Assembly: GCA_947581845.1 (NCBI GenBank)
Contig: CANPVY010000082.1
Span: 1 to 6,314 of the forward strand
From: an uncultured bacterium
GTDB taxonomy: Bacteria; Gemmatimonadota; Gemmatimonadetes; Palauibacterales; KS3-K002
Length of the DNA stretch: 6,314 bases
Direction of reading: 5' to 3'
In this document: piece after piece, positions 1 through 6,314 of the stretch
Layout: each line of letters starts with the position of its first letter
Numbering within the stretch: the stretch's first letter is position 1
Notes under the pieces: model-generated
What the model was told of the DNA's origin: nothing
The model's database searches: none
What the model saw: only the letters and a program-made list of their open reading frames with translations
Translations under genes and position numbers: made by a program

Positions 1-1
1 G

Positions 2-1129
2 GAGACGCTGACGCAGATAACCGCAGGGCCGAAGGCGAAGCTTTCCTTGCAGCATCTTCGCAGCACCGCTCCTGTCCTCGTGCTTGCACTCCTGCCACTC
101 CTGTTGAACTGGAGGTACGCCAGCCGGGCCGGCGATTACGCGGCCCGCGACTGGGCCTACAACATCCTGATGTCCGTCGAGCCGTACGCTATCGTCTTCA
201 CCAACGGCGATAACGACACCTTCCCGCTCTGGTACCTGCAGGAGGTGGAGGGGCTACGTCAGGATGTTACCGTTATCGTCTGGTCTTACCTCGCCACGCC
301 ATGGTACGCCAAGCAGTTGCGGGATCTCAGCCAGCCGTGCGGCGATGACGACCCGCAGCGCGACCGCACCAGGATCATCTGCCAGCGCCCCTTTGACCCC
401 GATGAAGCGATACCACTTTACCGCGACCGCGACTGGCCCGTGCCTACTCGTTCGATACTCGAGATGACGGACGCCGAGGTCGAGCGTATCCCGGAGTGCT
501 ACCCGATTGACCGGCGCACCGGTCAATGTGCCGTCTTCCCGGACACAGTGCCCGTGCCCTTTGGCGAGATCGTCGGCTTCATTGCGAGAGGCTCTTACCT
601 CTGGCGCAACGATATACTGGTTGCCCGAATCATGCAGACGGCTGCCGGTGACCGCCCGATCTACTTCGCGAGCACTACAGGCACGTTTGAGCGATTCAAC
701 ATTCAGCCGTACATGATCCGTCAGGCCGTCGCCTTCAAGCTGGCGACCAGCGAGGTCCAGCCGACGGAGTCGATCGTGGTACTACCCCCACAAGCGCGCT
801 TCCAGGGCGGACGTGTCTTTCCCGCGTGGATTGATGTGGAACGCACACGTGCTCTCCTCGACGAGCACTTCGTCTATCGTGACGTGACCGAGCGCCTCTT
901 CTGGCCGGACCACTCCACCAGCGGAATACCTCTCCAGTACTACCAGGCGTATACCGCACTAGCGACTGTCTATCTAATCACGGACCAGCGGGAACTCTCC
1001 GACGAGGCAGTGGGCCGGGCACTGCAGTTCCTGGCCGCGGCATTGGGGCCGGAGTATCTGCCGGCACCTGCAGCGCCAGCAGCCGAGGCACCCGCGGTAC
1101 CGAGCCCGGAAACACCGGAGGAGAACTGA
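2..1129 (+). CDS. DUF2723 (TMEM260-like) membrane protein, C-terminal part, 5' truncated by window edge
   Basis: The reading frame is open from base 2 to the TGA at 1127-1129 (375 residues). The gene must begin upstream, because a hydrophobic membrane segment (about nt 68-112, APVLVLALLPLLLNW) appears only as the last helix of what is normally a multi-pass protein. The TTG at 47 could open a shorter frame but is not credible as the true start. The soluble part carries the family hallmark NGDNDTFPLWYLQEVEG (from nt 203), followed by a VxVxxxSYLATPWYxKQL-like stretch, both typical of bacterial DUF2723 proteins. This family is related to TMEM260, a protein O-mannosyltransferase, so a membrane glycosyltransferase role with an extracytoplasmic C-terminal domain is plausible but not shown here. 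The last 22 residues form a Pro/Ala/Glu-rich tail that looks disordered. The gene converges on sbcC with only 23 bp between stop codons. Family assignment is fairly sure; the substrate is unknown. Confidence 0.85.
   Translation, partial: ETLTQITAGPKAKLSLQHLRSTAPVLVLALLPLLLNWRYASRAGDYAARDWAYNILMSVEPYAIVFTNGDNDTFPLWYLQEVEGLRQDVTVIVWSYLATPWYAKQLRDLSQPCGDDDPQRDRTRIICQRPFDPDEAIPLYRDRDWPVPTRSILEMTDAEVERIPECYPIDRRTGQCAVFPDTVPVPFGEIVGFIARGSYLWRNDILVARIMQTAAGDRPIYFASTTGTFERFNIQPYMIRQAVAFKLATSEVQPTESIVVLPPQARFQGGRVFPAWIDVERTRALLDEHFVYRDVTERLFWPDHSTSGIPLQYYQAYTALATVYLITDQRELSDEAVGRALQFLAAALGPEYLPAPAAPAAEAPAVPSPETPEEN
506..527. repeat. Perfect 9-bp inverted repeat with 4-base loop inside the DUF2723 gene
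   Basis: The arms ATTGACCGG (506-514) and CCGGTCAAT (519-527) are exact reverse complements separated by CGCA, so the mRNA could form a strong short hairpin. It lies in the coding frame for the residues around IDRRTGQC. No T-run follows, so it is not a standard intrinsic terminator. It may be chance. Confidence 0.5.
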
Positions 1130-1152
1130 GACAGCACCCTTACGCTGGCGGC

Positions 1153-3609
1153 TCACTCGCTGACCAGCGCGGCCAGGGCATCGGGCTCTAGGTCCCAGGG
1201 GCTCGCGTCGGGGCTCTCATCACGCACAACGCTGGCGCCGGTGCGCTCGTCGTATTCGACCCGCATCACCTGATCCATACCCTCGCGGATCGACTCGATG
1301 TGCGTGATGAGGACTACCTGCTCGAAGCGATCCTGCAGGCGCTGCAGCAAGCGAACCACGCTCTCGCGTCGCTGCTCGTCAAGGCTTCCGAACACCTCGT
1401 CAAAGACGAGGAGCGACAGCGTATGGCCGGCGCGCTCAGCGATCATCTGACTGATAGCCAGCCGCAGTACGAGATTGCTTATGTCTTCCTCACCGCCCGA
1501 GATCACTGGCTTCTCTTCACCGTCGTCCAGCACCACGACCTCATGGTCACTTCCCAGCTCGATCCGATTGTACCGCCCATCGGTCAGCTCAGTCAGGAAG
1601 ACGCTGGCGATCTCCGACAGCTCGGGCCGCACCCGATCGTTCAGGTCGTCGCGTAGTTCCCCCAACGCCAGGTCCAGCTCGTTGTGCAGACGGAACTCCG
1701 CCTGACGCGCCGCGATGCTCTCGGAGATCTGACGATACTCCCGCTCCGCACGTCGCGCCGCGTCAGCCGCCTGGCGCGCCGCCTCCACCTCGCCCCGCGC
1801 CCGCTCCAGCTCCAGCCGCGCCACGTTCAGCTCCGTGCGCGCCGCCTCGTACTCCTCGCCTGCCGCGCGGTAGGCGTCCTCCGAGAAGCCGAGCTCGCTG
1901 CGACTGGCTTCCAGACCGGCGATCTGCGCACGGATCTGCCGCTCCTCCTCCTCCGTCTGTGCCAGGGCGCTGCGTATAGCCGGCTGTCGCTCCAGACGCG
2001 TCTCCAGCTGAGTGATCTGTCTCTGTAGCTCTGCTAGCCGCTCCAGTCCGTCCCGCACCTTGCCATGGCGCTCCGCGTCATAGCCTTCGGGAAGTTCAGC
2101 GATCTCGCCCGCCAGGACGCGCGCGCGCGCCTCCTCGGCTTTCAGATCCACCCTCAGCGTCTGAGCCTGGGTCAGCGCCGACTCGGCGGCGGCTAGCTCA
2201 CTCTTCAACTGTTCGCGCTTCTCGCGCGCCCGGGCCAGGGTCTCCTTCGCGGCTACGACCTCGTCCGGCTCCGCTTCCAGCTGTTCGACTCGCTTGTTAT
2301 GCCACTTCCCGTCCTGGACCACTTCCTCGTACTGGCCGCGCACCAGATCGAGCACACGATCGTACTCAGAGCCGAGCGGACGTTTGCAGGTAGGACAGAC
2401 ACCCTGCGCACCCTGTGCTTTCAGCTGTTCGATCTGCCGCTTCAGCTCCTCCGCCTGGCTGCGCAGGATGCGAAGCCGTGCCTCCGCGTCCTGCCGATCA
2501 CGCTGCCAGCGCGACATCGCATCATCGCGTTCCGTCTCCGACCGCTCGCACTCGGCCTCTTGACTTGCCAGCGTCTGCGAGAGCTCGTCGCGCGCCTCGC
2601 CGCTGGTCTCCTGCTCTGCCAGCTTCCGCGACAGCGTTTCCACTCGCCCGCGTTGCTGCGCCAGCTGCTTTTGCAGATCGCTGCGCCGCGACTCCGCTTC
2701 CGCCAGGCTCCGGAGATTTTCTTCTTCGGCAGGCAGGCCCTCCAGCGGGCGAACCTGTTCGCGCAGCGTCGCCAGCTCGTCGGCCGCCTCCGCCAACTTC
2801 TCCAGCTCGGCCGTCGCCTCCTGCTGCTCCTTGACGACGCGCTCCAGGCGCGCCCCTGCCACCCGCAGGTCTTCCATGAGACGCCGATCACGCTCCCGCC
2901 CTGCTTGCAGCTCGTTCCAGCTCGGCTCAAGCTGCACGAGTCGCGCCGCCCCCTCTGTCTGTCGCCCATCGGCGGCGGCGAGCGTCGAGTTCGATTCGCG
3001 CAGTCGGACCTCCGCCTCCTCTATCGCCCGCTTGATCTCTTCCGGGTCGCCGAGCGAGCGCTGTAGCTCCTCGACCTGGCCCTTAAGCACCTTACGTTGC
3101 TCCCGCACCAGACCCTGGGCGCTACGTAATCGTTCATAGCCGAGAACCTGTGCCAAGAAGCGTGCCCGTTCCGTCGCTCCCATCGCCGCGAGGAACTGCA
3201 GCTCCTTTTGGCCGGTGAAGTAGGTGTTGAAGAACTCCCGCAGAGTCATCCCAAGACGGCGAGTGAGCTGGCGGGTCACCTCGCCCAAGCCGCTGGCGAT
3301 GCACTCTTCCTGCTCGAGCCGGTATAGCTCAGCGGTACGTGGCGTCCGCGCGACGCGATAGCGCTCGCCGCGGAGCTCGAAATCGAGTTCGGCGCGCACC
3401 TGCGCGCGCCCTGGCGCCCGGTTGAAGCGCAGGGTCTCGTTCGTACCGCGCACCGCCTGCGACCCGTAGATCGCCCAAGCGATCGCCTCCAGGATGGTCG
3501 TCTTCCCCGAGCCGTTGGGCCCGATGATCCCTGTGAGGCCGGGCCGGAAATCCAGTTGCGTGTCGGCGTGCTGTCGGAAGTTCTTGAGGCCGAGGCGTAT
3601 CAACCGCAT
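1153..3609 (-). CDS. sbcC: SbcC/Rad50-type ATPase of the DNA end-processing nuclease complex
   Basis: This is the SMC-like ATPase that partners SbcD to bind, hold and process double-strand DNA ends and hairpins in the cytoplasm. Starting from the ATG at 3609, the 818-residue protein shows: the N-terminal MRLIRLGLKNFRQH strand; Walker A GPNGSGKTT (30-38); a Q-loop glutamine in YFTGQKELQF (134); a long charged coiled coil to about 400; a zinc hook CPTC (405-408, nt 2386-2397); a returning coiled coil to about 640; ABC signature SGGEE (704-708); Walker B LLVFDE (733-738); D-loop SLDE (742-745); and H-loop His in LITH (770). All catalytic parts are intact. It is shorter than E. coli SbcC (about 1,050) and closer to archaeal Rad50, reflecting shorter arms. 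A GTG at 3630 in the same frame would add seven residues and overlap sbcD. I prefer 3609 because it matches the family N-terminus, lies one base after the sbcD stop, and has AGGG six bases upstream. Confidence 0.96.
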   Translation of the reverse strand: MRLIRLGLKNFRQHADTQLDFRPGLTGIIGPNGSGKTTILEAIAWAIYGSQAVRGTNETLRFNRAPGRAQVRAELDFELRGERYRVARTPRTAELYRLEQEECIASGLGEVTRQLTRRLGMTLREFFNTYFTGQKELQFLAAMGATERARFLAQVLGYERLRSAQGLVREQRKVLKGQVEELQRSLGDPEEIKRAIEEAEVRLRESNSTLAAADGRQTEGAARLVQLEPSWNELQAGRERDRRLMEDLRVAGARLERVVKEQQEATAELEKLAEAADELATLREQVRPLEGLPAEEENLRSLAEAESRRSDLQKQLAQQRGRVETLSRKLAEQETSGEARDELSQTLASQEAECERSETERDDAMSRWQRDRQDAEARLRILRSQAEELKRQIEQLKAQGAQGVCPTCKRPLGSEYDRVLDLVRGQYEEVVQDGKWHNKRVEQLEAEPDEVVAAKETLARAREKREQLKSELAAAESALTQAQTLRVDLKAEEARARVLAGEIAELPEGYDAERHGKVRDGLERLAELQRQITQLETRLERQPAIRSALAQTEEEERQIRAQIAGLEASRSELGFSEDAYRAAGEEYEAARTELNVARLELERARGEVEAARQAADAARRAEREYRQISESIAARQAEFRLHNELDLALGELRDDLNDRVRPELSEIASVFLTELTDGRYNRIELGSDHEVVVLDDGEEKPVISGGEEDISNLVLRLAISQMIAERAGHTLSLLVFDEVFGSLDEQRRESVVRLLQRLQDRFEQVVLITHIESIREGMDQVMRVEYDERTGASVVRDESPDASPWDLEPDALAALVSE

Positions 3610-3610
3610 T

Positions 3611-4774
3611 TCAGTCCCTGCCCTCCGCACTCTCCGCTTCCTGGGCCTGCTGCAGATAGCGGAGCCCCAGCTCGATCAGCGCCTCTCGGTCCACCTTGCC
3701 CGAGTCCGGCTTCCAGCGGTGCCTGAGAAACGCGACCAGCTCCTCCTGAAGGGTCAGGCGGCGGCCGGGCGCTGCGGACCCCTCGCGCCTCACGATCTGC
3801 GGCGGCCGCGCATCAAGGTGGAAGTGCAGTGCCCGGGTTCGGTACTCGCGGATCCTGCGATGATCCAGCTCACGGTAGACGTCACGCGGCACATCGAACA
3901 CACGCAGGCGGATGATTTTCCCGTCGATACCGCCGGGCACCGAGTCCAGTGCTGCCTCGATCGCCTGGTCCAGTTCCGCTGGCGTCAGATCGCGCCCGGC
4001 GATAGGCTCCAGATCGATCACCGGCCGTGGACTCTCGAGCTCATGGAAGCCGAGGCGACCCTCAACCACGTCGAACTCGATGAAGCCTTTGGGCTGGTCT
4101 GCTTCCAACCAAACGTCGATGCTCGTCCGCTCGATCGCGCCCGGATAGACCATGTTGGGCGCCAACTTCTCATATAAGTGATAGTGCCCGAGCGCGACGT
4201 AGCTCCATTCCTCCGGCTTGACGTCGTCACTCCGCATGACAGCGGCACCGAAGTGGCTGATCAACTTCAGGCTCTCGTGCGCGGTGTGTGCCATCAGGAT
4301 GTTGACCGCTGCATCCGGATCGGGCTCGATCACGGGTTGCACCTCCGAGACCAGCGCGTTGTGAGGAAGGCACAGGACAGCCGCATCGAGCTGTGGGAAC
4401 GACAGCCGCTTCGGCTCCTGGTAAACCACCTGAACGCTCGGTATCTCGGCGAACAGCCTCAGGATGTTGCCCGTCTCGGCCGCACGCGGCGAATCATGGT
4501 TGCCCGCGATGATGACGACCTGCGTCTCGGGCGCCGCCAGGTGGAAGCGCGAGAACCGACGGAACGCATCGGCGATTGCCGCGTTTGACGGACGCACGGT
4601 GTGGAAGACATCACCAGCAACCAGGAACAGGTCTGGCGCGATCTCGGCGGTCCGGTCGAGAAGCTCTCGGAACGTCCGCGCGACGTCGGCCTCCCTGATG
4701 TTGATCCCGTACGCGTTCGTGCGGTGGTAGGCTCTGTAGCCCAGGTGGAGGTCGGCCGTGTGGACCAGCTTCAT
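3611..4774 (-). CDS. sbcD: SbcD/Mre11-type DNA double-strand break nuclease
   Basis: This is the metallophosphoesterase-fold nuclease subunit that acts with SbcC on DNA ends and hairpins, using two metal ions, typically manganese. The 387-residue protein carries every phosphoesterase motif in order: DLHLG (Asp8, His10), GDVFH (Asp55), GNHD (Asn92, His93, Asp94), a later metal-ligand His in MAHTAH (163), and GHYH (His197, His199). The segment after about 220 matches the capping and SbcC-binding region of Mre11/SbcD, and total length is close to E. coli SbcD (400). The ATG at 4774 overlaps the upstream gene's TGA as ATGA, and the protein begins directly with the MKLVHTADLH core strand, so the start is secure. 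There is only a weak Shine-Dalgarno, consistent with translational coupling to the upstream gene. The stop is one base before the sbcC ATG, the usual sbcD-sbcC order. Confidence 0.96.
   Translation of the reverse strand: MKLVHTADLHLGYRAYHRTNAYGINIREADVARTFRELLDRTAEIAPDLFLVAGDVFHTVRPSNAAIADAFRRFSRFHLAAPETQVVIIAGNHDSPRAAETGNILRLFAEIPSVQVVYQEPKRLSFPQLDAAVLCLPHNALVSEVQPVIEPDPDAAVNILMAHTAHESLKLISHFGAAVMRSDDVKPEEWSYVALGHYHLYEKLAPNMVYPGAIERTSIDVWLEADQPKGFIEFDVVEGRLGFHELESPRPVIDLEPIAGRDLTPAELDQAIEAALDSVPGGIDGKIIRLRVFDVPRDVYRELDHRRIREYRTRALHFHLDARPPQIVRREGSAAPGRRLTLQEELVAFLRHRWKPDSGKVDREALIELGLRYLQQAQEAESAEGRD
3616..3619 (-). promoter_or_regulatory. Ribosome binding site supporting the sbcC ATG start
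   Basis: On the minus strand, AGGG lies six bases before the ATG at 3609 and inside the last codons of sbcD; a stronger GGAGGG (3621-3626) lies further upstream at long spacing. The GGAGGG lies inside the alternative GTG-started frame, so it cannot serve the GTG at 3630. That GTG has its own possible AGGAAG upstream, so the choice is likely but not certain. Confidence 0.45.
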
Positions 4775-5694
4775 GGGGCGTTCAGCAGCTCCAGGTTTCC
4801 GTCAGCGTGCCCGGTAAGCTGGATCTCGACGCCGTCGGCGGCGTGCAGCGCGAACATATCAATCTCGTAATGGCCGCCAGTGAAGCGTCCCTGATTGATA
4901 TCGAAGAGGTTGAAGCCCGTAAGGCTAGCCTGTAAGTGCATTGGCACGCCGAGGCCGACGTCCTCCATCCCCTGCAAACGCGAGTACGAGCCCGAGAGCT
5001 CGATCACCGCGAAGGGGCCATCGGGACCCTCTCGCAGCTCGACCAGCGTGTGCTCGAGCTCGAGCGTCAAGCGAACCTCCCCACCCGTGCCCAGGCCTAC
5101 CGGGAACTGCGCTACGCTGCTCCAACGGTCACCGATCTCCACAGGCTCCTCGGGCAGGTAAGTCGGCGCGACACCTTCCATCTGGGCGAGTCGCTGGGCC
5201 AGTCGGGCGATCCTGGGGTGAGAATAAGCCACATCCAGGGTGCGTCCAGTGGGGGTCGTGCGGACTCGCGCCGTCTCTGAGAGGAGATCGCGAACCGATT
5301 CCTGGTGGCCCGGCGGCGGCGCCACCGGCCGCCCACCGATGTCGCCGCTGAACTCGAAGGCGTACCAACGAACCTCGAAAGTCCGCGTCCCGTCCCCGGC
5401 TACCTCCATGAGCTTCAGCTCGTATTCAACCGCTGTCTGCAACCCCATGCCCGACGCGAGCGTCTCCATGAGCTGGCGAGTTCGCGCATCCGGTTCGCCA
5501 GGGCCACTGTACTCGGCCCGCATGCGCATGTCGAAGGCAATGCGATAGCGATTCGCTTGACCGACCCGATCGGACACCCGCAGGAGATGCTTCCCGGTCT
5601 GGAGCGCCGCCGATCCGAACCACCATCCGGCATTCAACAGCACTCCGAAGAGCGCCGGCCAGAGCAAAGGCTTCGCGATCAAGGAGCGCTGCAC
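4771..5694 (-). CDS. Exported or membrane-anchored protein of unknown function, possibly DUF6263-like
   Basis: The 307-residue protein starts at a GTG (5694). It has a short basic N-terminus (Lys8), then a hydrophobic segment at about residues 9-31 (LLWPALFGVLLNAGWWFGSA) that could be a signal peptide or an N-terminal anchor. There is no lipobox Cys, and the whole protein lacks cysteine, as is common for exported proteins. The remainder alternates polar and hydrophobic residues as in beta-rich domains. The segment LPEEPVEIGDRW near 180-191, followed by repeated beta strands (VRLTLELEHTLVEL, FAVIELSGSY), recalls the DUF6263 family of secreted proteins. I make that match from memory and hold it loosely; no enzymatic motif is visible. 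An in-frame TAG at 5713-5715 limits the start. The GTG has no clear Shine-Dalgarno, and a TTG four codons later is an alternative. It follows the membrane-protein gene by 18 bp and overlaps sbcD by four bases. Confidence 0.8.
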   Translation of the reverse strand: MQRSLIAKPLLWPALFGVLLNAGWWFGSAALQTGKHLLRVSDRVGQANRYRIAFDMRMRAEYSGPGEPDARTRQLMETLASGMGLQTAVEYELKLMEVAGDGTRTFEVRWYAFEFSGDIGGRPVAPPPGHQESVRDLLSETARVRTTPTGRTLDVAYSHPRIARLAQRLAQMEGVAPTYLPEEPVEIGDRWSSVAQFPVGLGTGGEVRLTLELEHTLVELREGPDGPFAVIELSGSYSRLQGMEDVGLGVPMHLQASLTGFNLFDINQGRFTGGHYEIDMFALHAADGVEIQLTGHADGNLELLNAP

Positions 5695-5712
5695 ACGACT
5701 CGCATAAACGAA

Positions 5713-6180
5713 CTAGAAGCGCAGAGCACCCAACAGAACCAGGTAGATCAGCAATGCACCAACCGCGCTTCCCACGATCGCACCGCGCTTCAGCGCGGCC
5801 CTGAACTCGGGCGACTCCACGTCACCCCGCTCCGCTAGCCTCGCCAGCGCGCCCGCCTTGGGGATGACATAGATCAGCGTGACCAGGAACGCGATGAACC
5901 CGATTACCTGCATCTGGAACAGCCAGTGCTCTGGAAAAGGACGAAACCACGGCCGCTGGGTCACGATCATGAGTATCGCCCCCGCAACGATTGTCAGGGT
6001 CGCGGCTGTCAGTACGAGCCCCCGATAGAGCTGTCGCGCGGTGGAGTATGCGAACGCCGTGATCTGCGTTTCGCCCGTGCCTCGCGCTCGCGCCGTCCAA
6101 ATGCTGAGGACGAACACGCCCCCCAGCCAGAACGCCGTACCGAGTACATGCAGGAAGATCCAGATACCCGCGACCCTCAT
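5713..6180 (-). CDS. Small four-helix integral membrane protein, CopD/DUF2269-like
   Basis: From the ATG at 6180 the product is 155 residues with four probable membrane helices at about 4-26, 54-74, 88-110 and 133-153. Helix 1 contains IFLHVLGTAFWLGG, with His11 followed by a W-x-G-G motif. This pattern is shared by CopD-like, DUF2269 and related small heme- or copper-associated membrane proteins. A basic and acidic loop at about 107-132 (ARLAERGDVESPEFRAALKRG) separates helices 3 and 4. The frame stays open to an upstream ATG at 6261 and beyond. However, those 27 extra residues are hydrophilic, unlike the family, and overlap the preceding gene, whereas 6180 has a purine-rich ribosome site. 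The gene lies between an unidentified upstream gene (8-bp gap) and the exported-protein gene (18-bp gap). Topology is confident; family is tentative and function unknown. Confidence 0.8.
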   Translation of the reverse strand: MRVAGIWIFLHVLGTAFWLGGVFVLSIWTARARGTGETQITAFAYSTARQLYRGLVLTAATLTIVAGAILMIVTQRPWFRPFPEHWLFQMQVIGFIAFLVTLIYVIPKAGALARLAERGDVESPEFRAALKRGAIVGSAVGALLIYLVLLGALRF

Positions 6181-6184
6181 CGTA

Positions 6185-6190
6185 CCCCCT
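6185..6190 (-). promoter_or_regulatory. Ribosome binding site that fixes the start of the CopD-like gene
   Basis: AGGGGG on the minus strand ends four bases before the ATG at 6180 and overlaps the TAG stop (6189-6191) of the upstream frame. This favours the 155-residue start over the longer ATG at 6261 and suggests coupled translation with the upstream gene. Confidence 0.5.
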
Positions 6191-6314
6191 AGTGCCGGGT
6201 GAGCTCCGCCTGCCACTCTACCAGTGAACGACTCGGCGGCAACTCGTTCACATCGGCCCATTCCACTTCGAGGTTCGCCGCGACCAAGACGCTCTCGTAG
6301 CGCCCCGCACCAAC
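6189..6314 (-). CDS. C-terminal 41 codons of an unidentified protein, cut by the window edge
   Basis: One minus-strand frame is open from the window end to a TAG at 6189-6191, and ends with NELPPSRSLVEWQAELTRH. The residue mix looks like a normal soluble protein C-terminus, with an acidic, tryptophan-containing stretch (ANLEVEWADVNELPP). The stop lies 8 bp before the CopD-like start and overlaps its ribosome site, which is the expected geometry for a preceding operon gene. The competing frame, which extends the CopD-like gene upstream, is also open, so this is not certain. I do not recognise the family from so short a piece. Confidence 0.5.
   Translation of the reverse strand, partial: VGAGRYESVLVAANLEVEWADVNELPPSRSLVEWQAELTRH

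Noticed and set aside
2118..2130. Alternating CG run of 13 bases
   Set aside because: It falls in Ala-Arg-Ala-Arg codons of the SbcC coiled coil in GC-rich DNA; it is too short to call a functional repeat.
2299..3066. Plus-strand open frame of 255 codons opposite sbcC
   Set aside because: It lies wholly antisense to the coiled-coil region of sbcC. It is Leu/Arg/Gln-rich, as expected from the complement of Glu/Arg/Ala/Leu coiled-coil codons in GC-rich DNA, and shows no domain.
3494..4588. Two plus-strand open frames (3494-4177 and 4178-4588) opposite sbcD and the sbcC start
   Set aside because: They are antisense to the strongly conserved SbcD and SbcC motifs and have no recognisable domain or ribosome site; they are shadows of GC-rich codon use.
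5052..5065. 14-bp perfect palindrome GCTCGAGCTCGAGC
   Set aside because: It is explained by consecutive Leu-Glu-Leu-Glu codons in the exported protein gene (CTCGAG repeats), so no operator is needed.
5305..5838. Plus-strand open frame of 177 codons opposite the exported and membrane protein genes
   Set aside because: It spans the junction of two minus-strand genes and has low-complexity Arg/His/Gln-rich content; no support as a gene.
1..6314. Possible CRISPR array, tRNA/rRNA, transposase or phage gene
   Set aside because: I found no regularly spaced direct repeats, no tRNA-like cloverleaf and no mobile-element protein motif when reading both strands. The window is covered by ordinary chromosomal genes.

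Overview
This is a GC-rich bacterial chromosomal window, densely packed with protein-coding genes. The high GC content, the DUF2723-type membrane glycosyltransferase and the Rad50/SbcC variant would fit a Gemmatimonadota-like or other deep-branching Gram-negative lineage. That assignment is inference from protein style; no rRNA or other lineage marker is present.

Layout: the plus strand carries one gene at the left edge (2-1129), the 3' end of a DUF2723/TMEM260-type membrane protein whose start lies outside the window. It converges on a minus-strand gene cluster that fills the rest. In transcription order (right to left) the cluster is: (i) the last 41 codons of an unidentified protein (6189-6314); (ii) a four-helix membrane protein of the CopD/DUF2269-like type (5713-6180); (iii) an exported or membrane-anchored protein of unknown function, possibly DUF6263-like (4771-5694); (iv) the SbcD/Mre11-type nuclease (3611-4774); (v) the SbcC/Rad50-type ATPase (1153-3609). 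Junctions are very tight: 8 bp, 18 bp, a 4-bp ATGA overlap, and 1 bp. This strongly suggests one operon with translational coupling.

Function: SbcD and SbcC together form the DNA end-processing complex (Mre11-Rad50 homologue), which opens hairpins and trims blocked double-strand ends. All nuclease and ATPase motifs and the zinc hook are intact, so the complex should be active. The two envelope genes in front of it have no obvious mechanistic link to DNA repair. Their coupling may be only genome compactness.

No RNA gene, mobile element, CRISPR array, phage gene or origin was found, and no stretch of 300 bp lacks a gene. I see no convincing new biological system. The observations below are modest: the envelope/sbcDC operon arrangement, a compact SbcC with a variant signature motif, and a perfect hairpin inside the DUF2723 gene.
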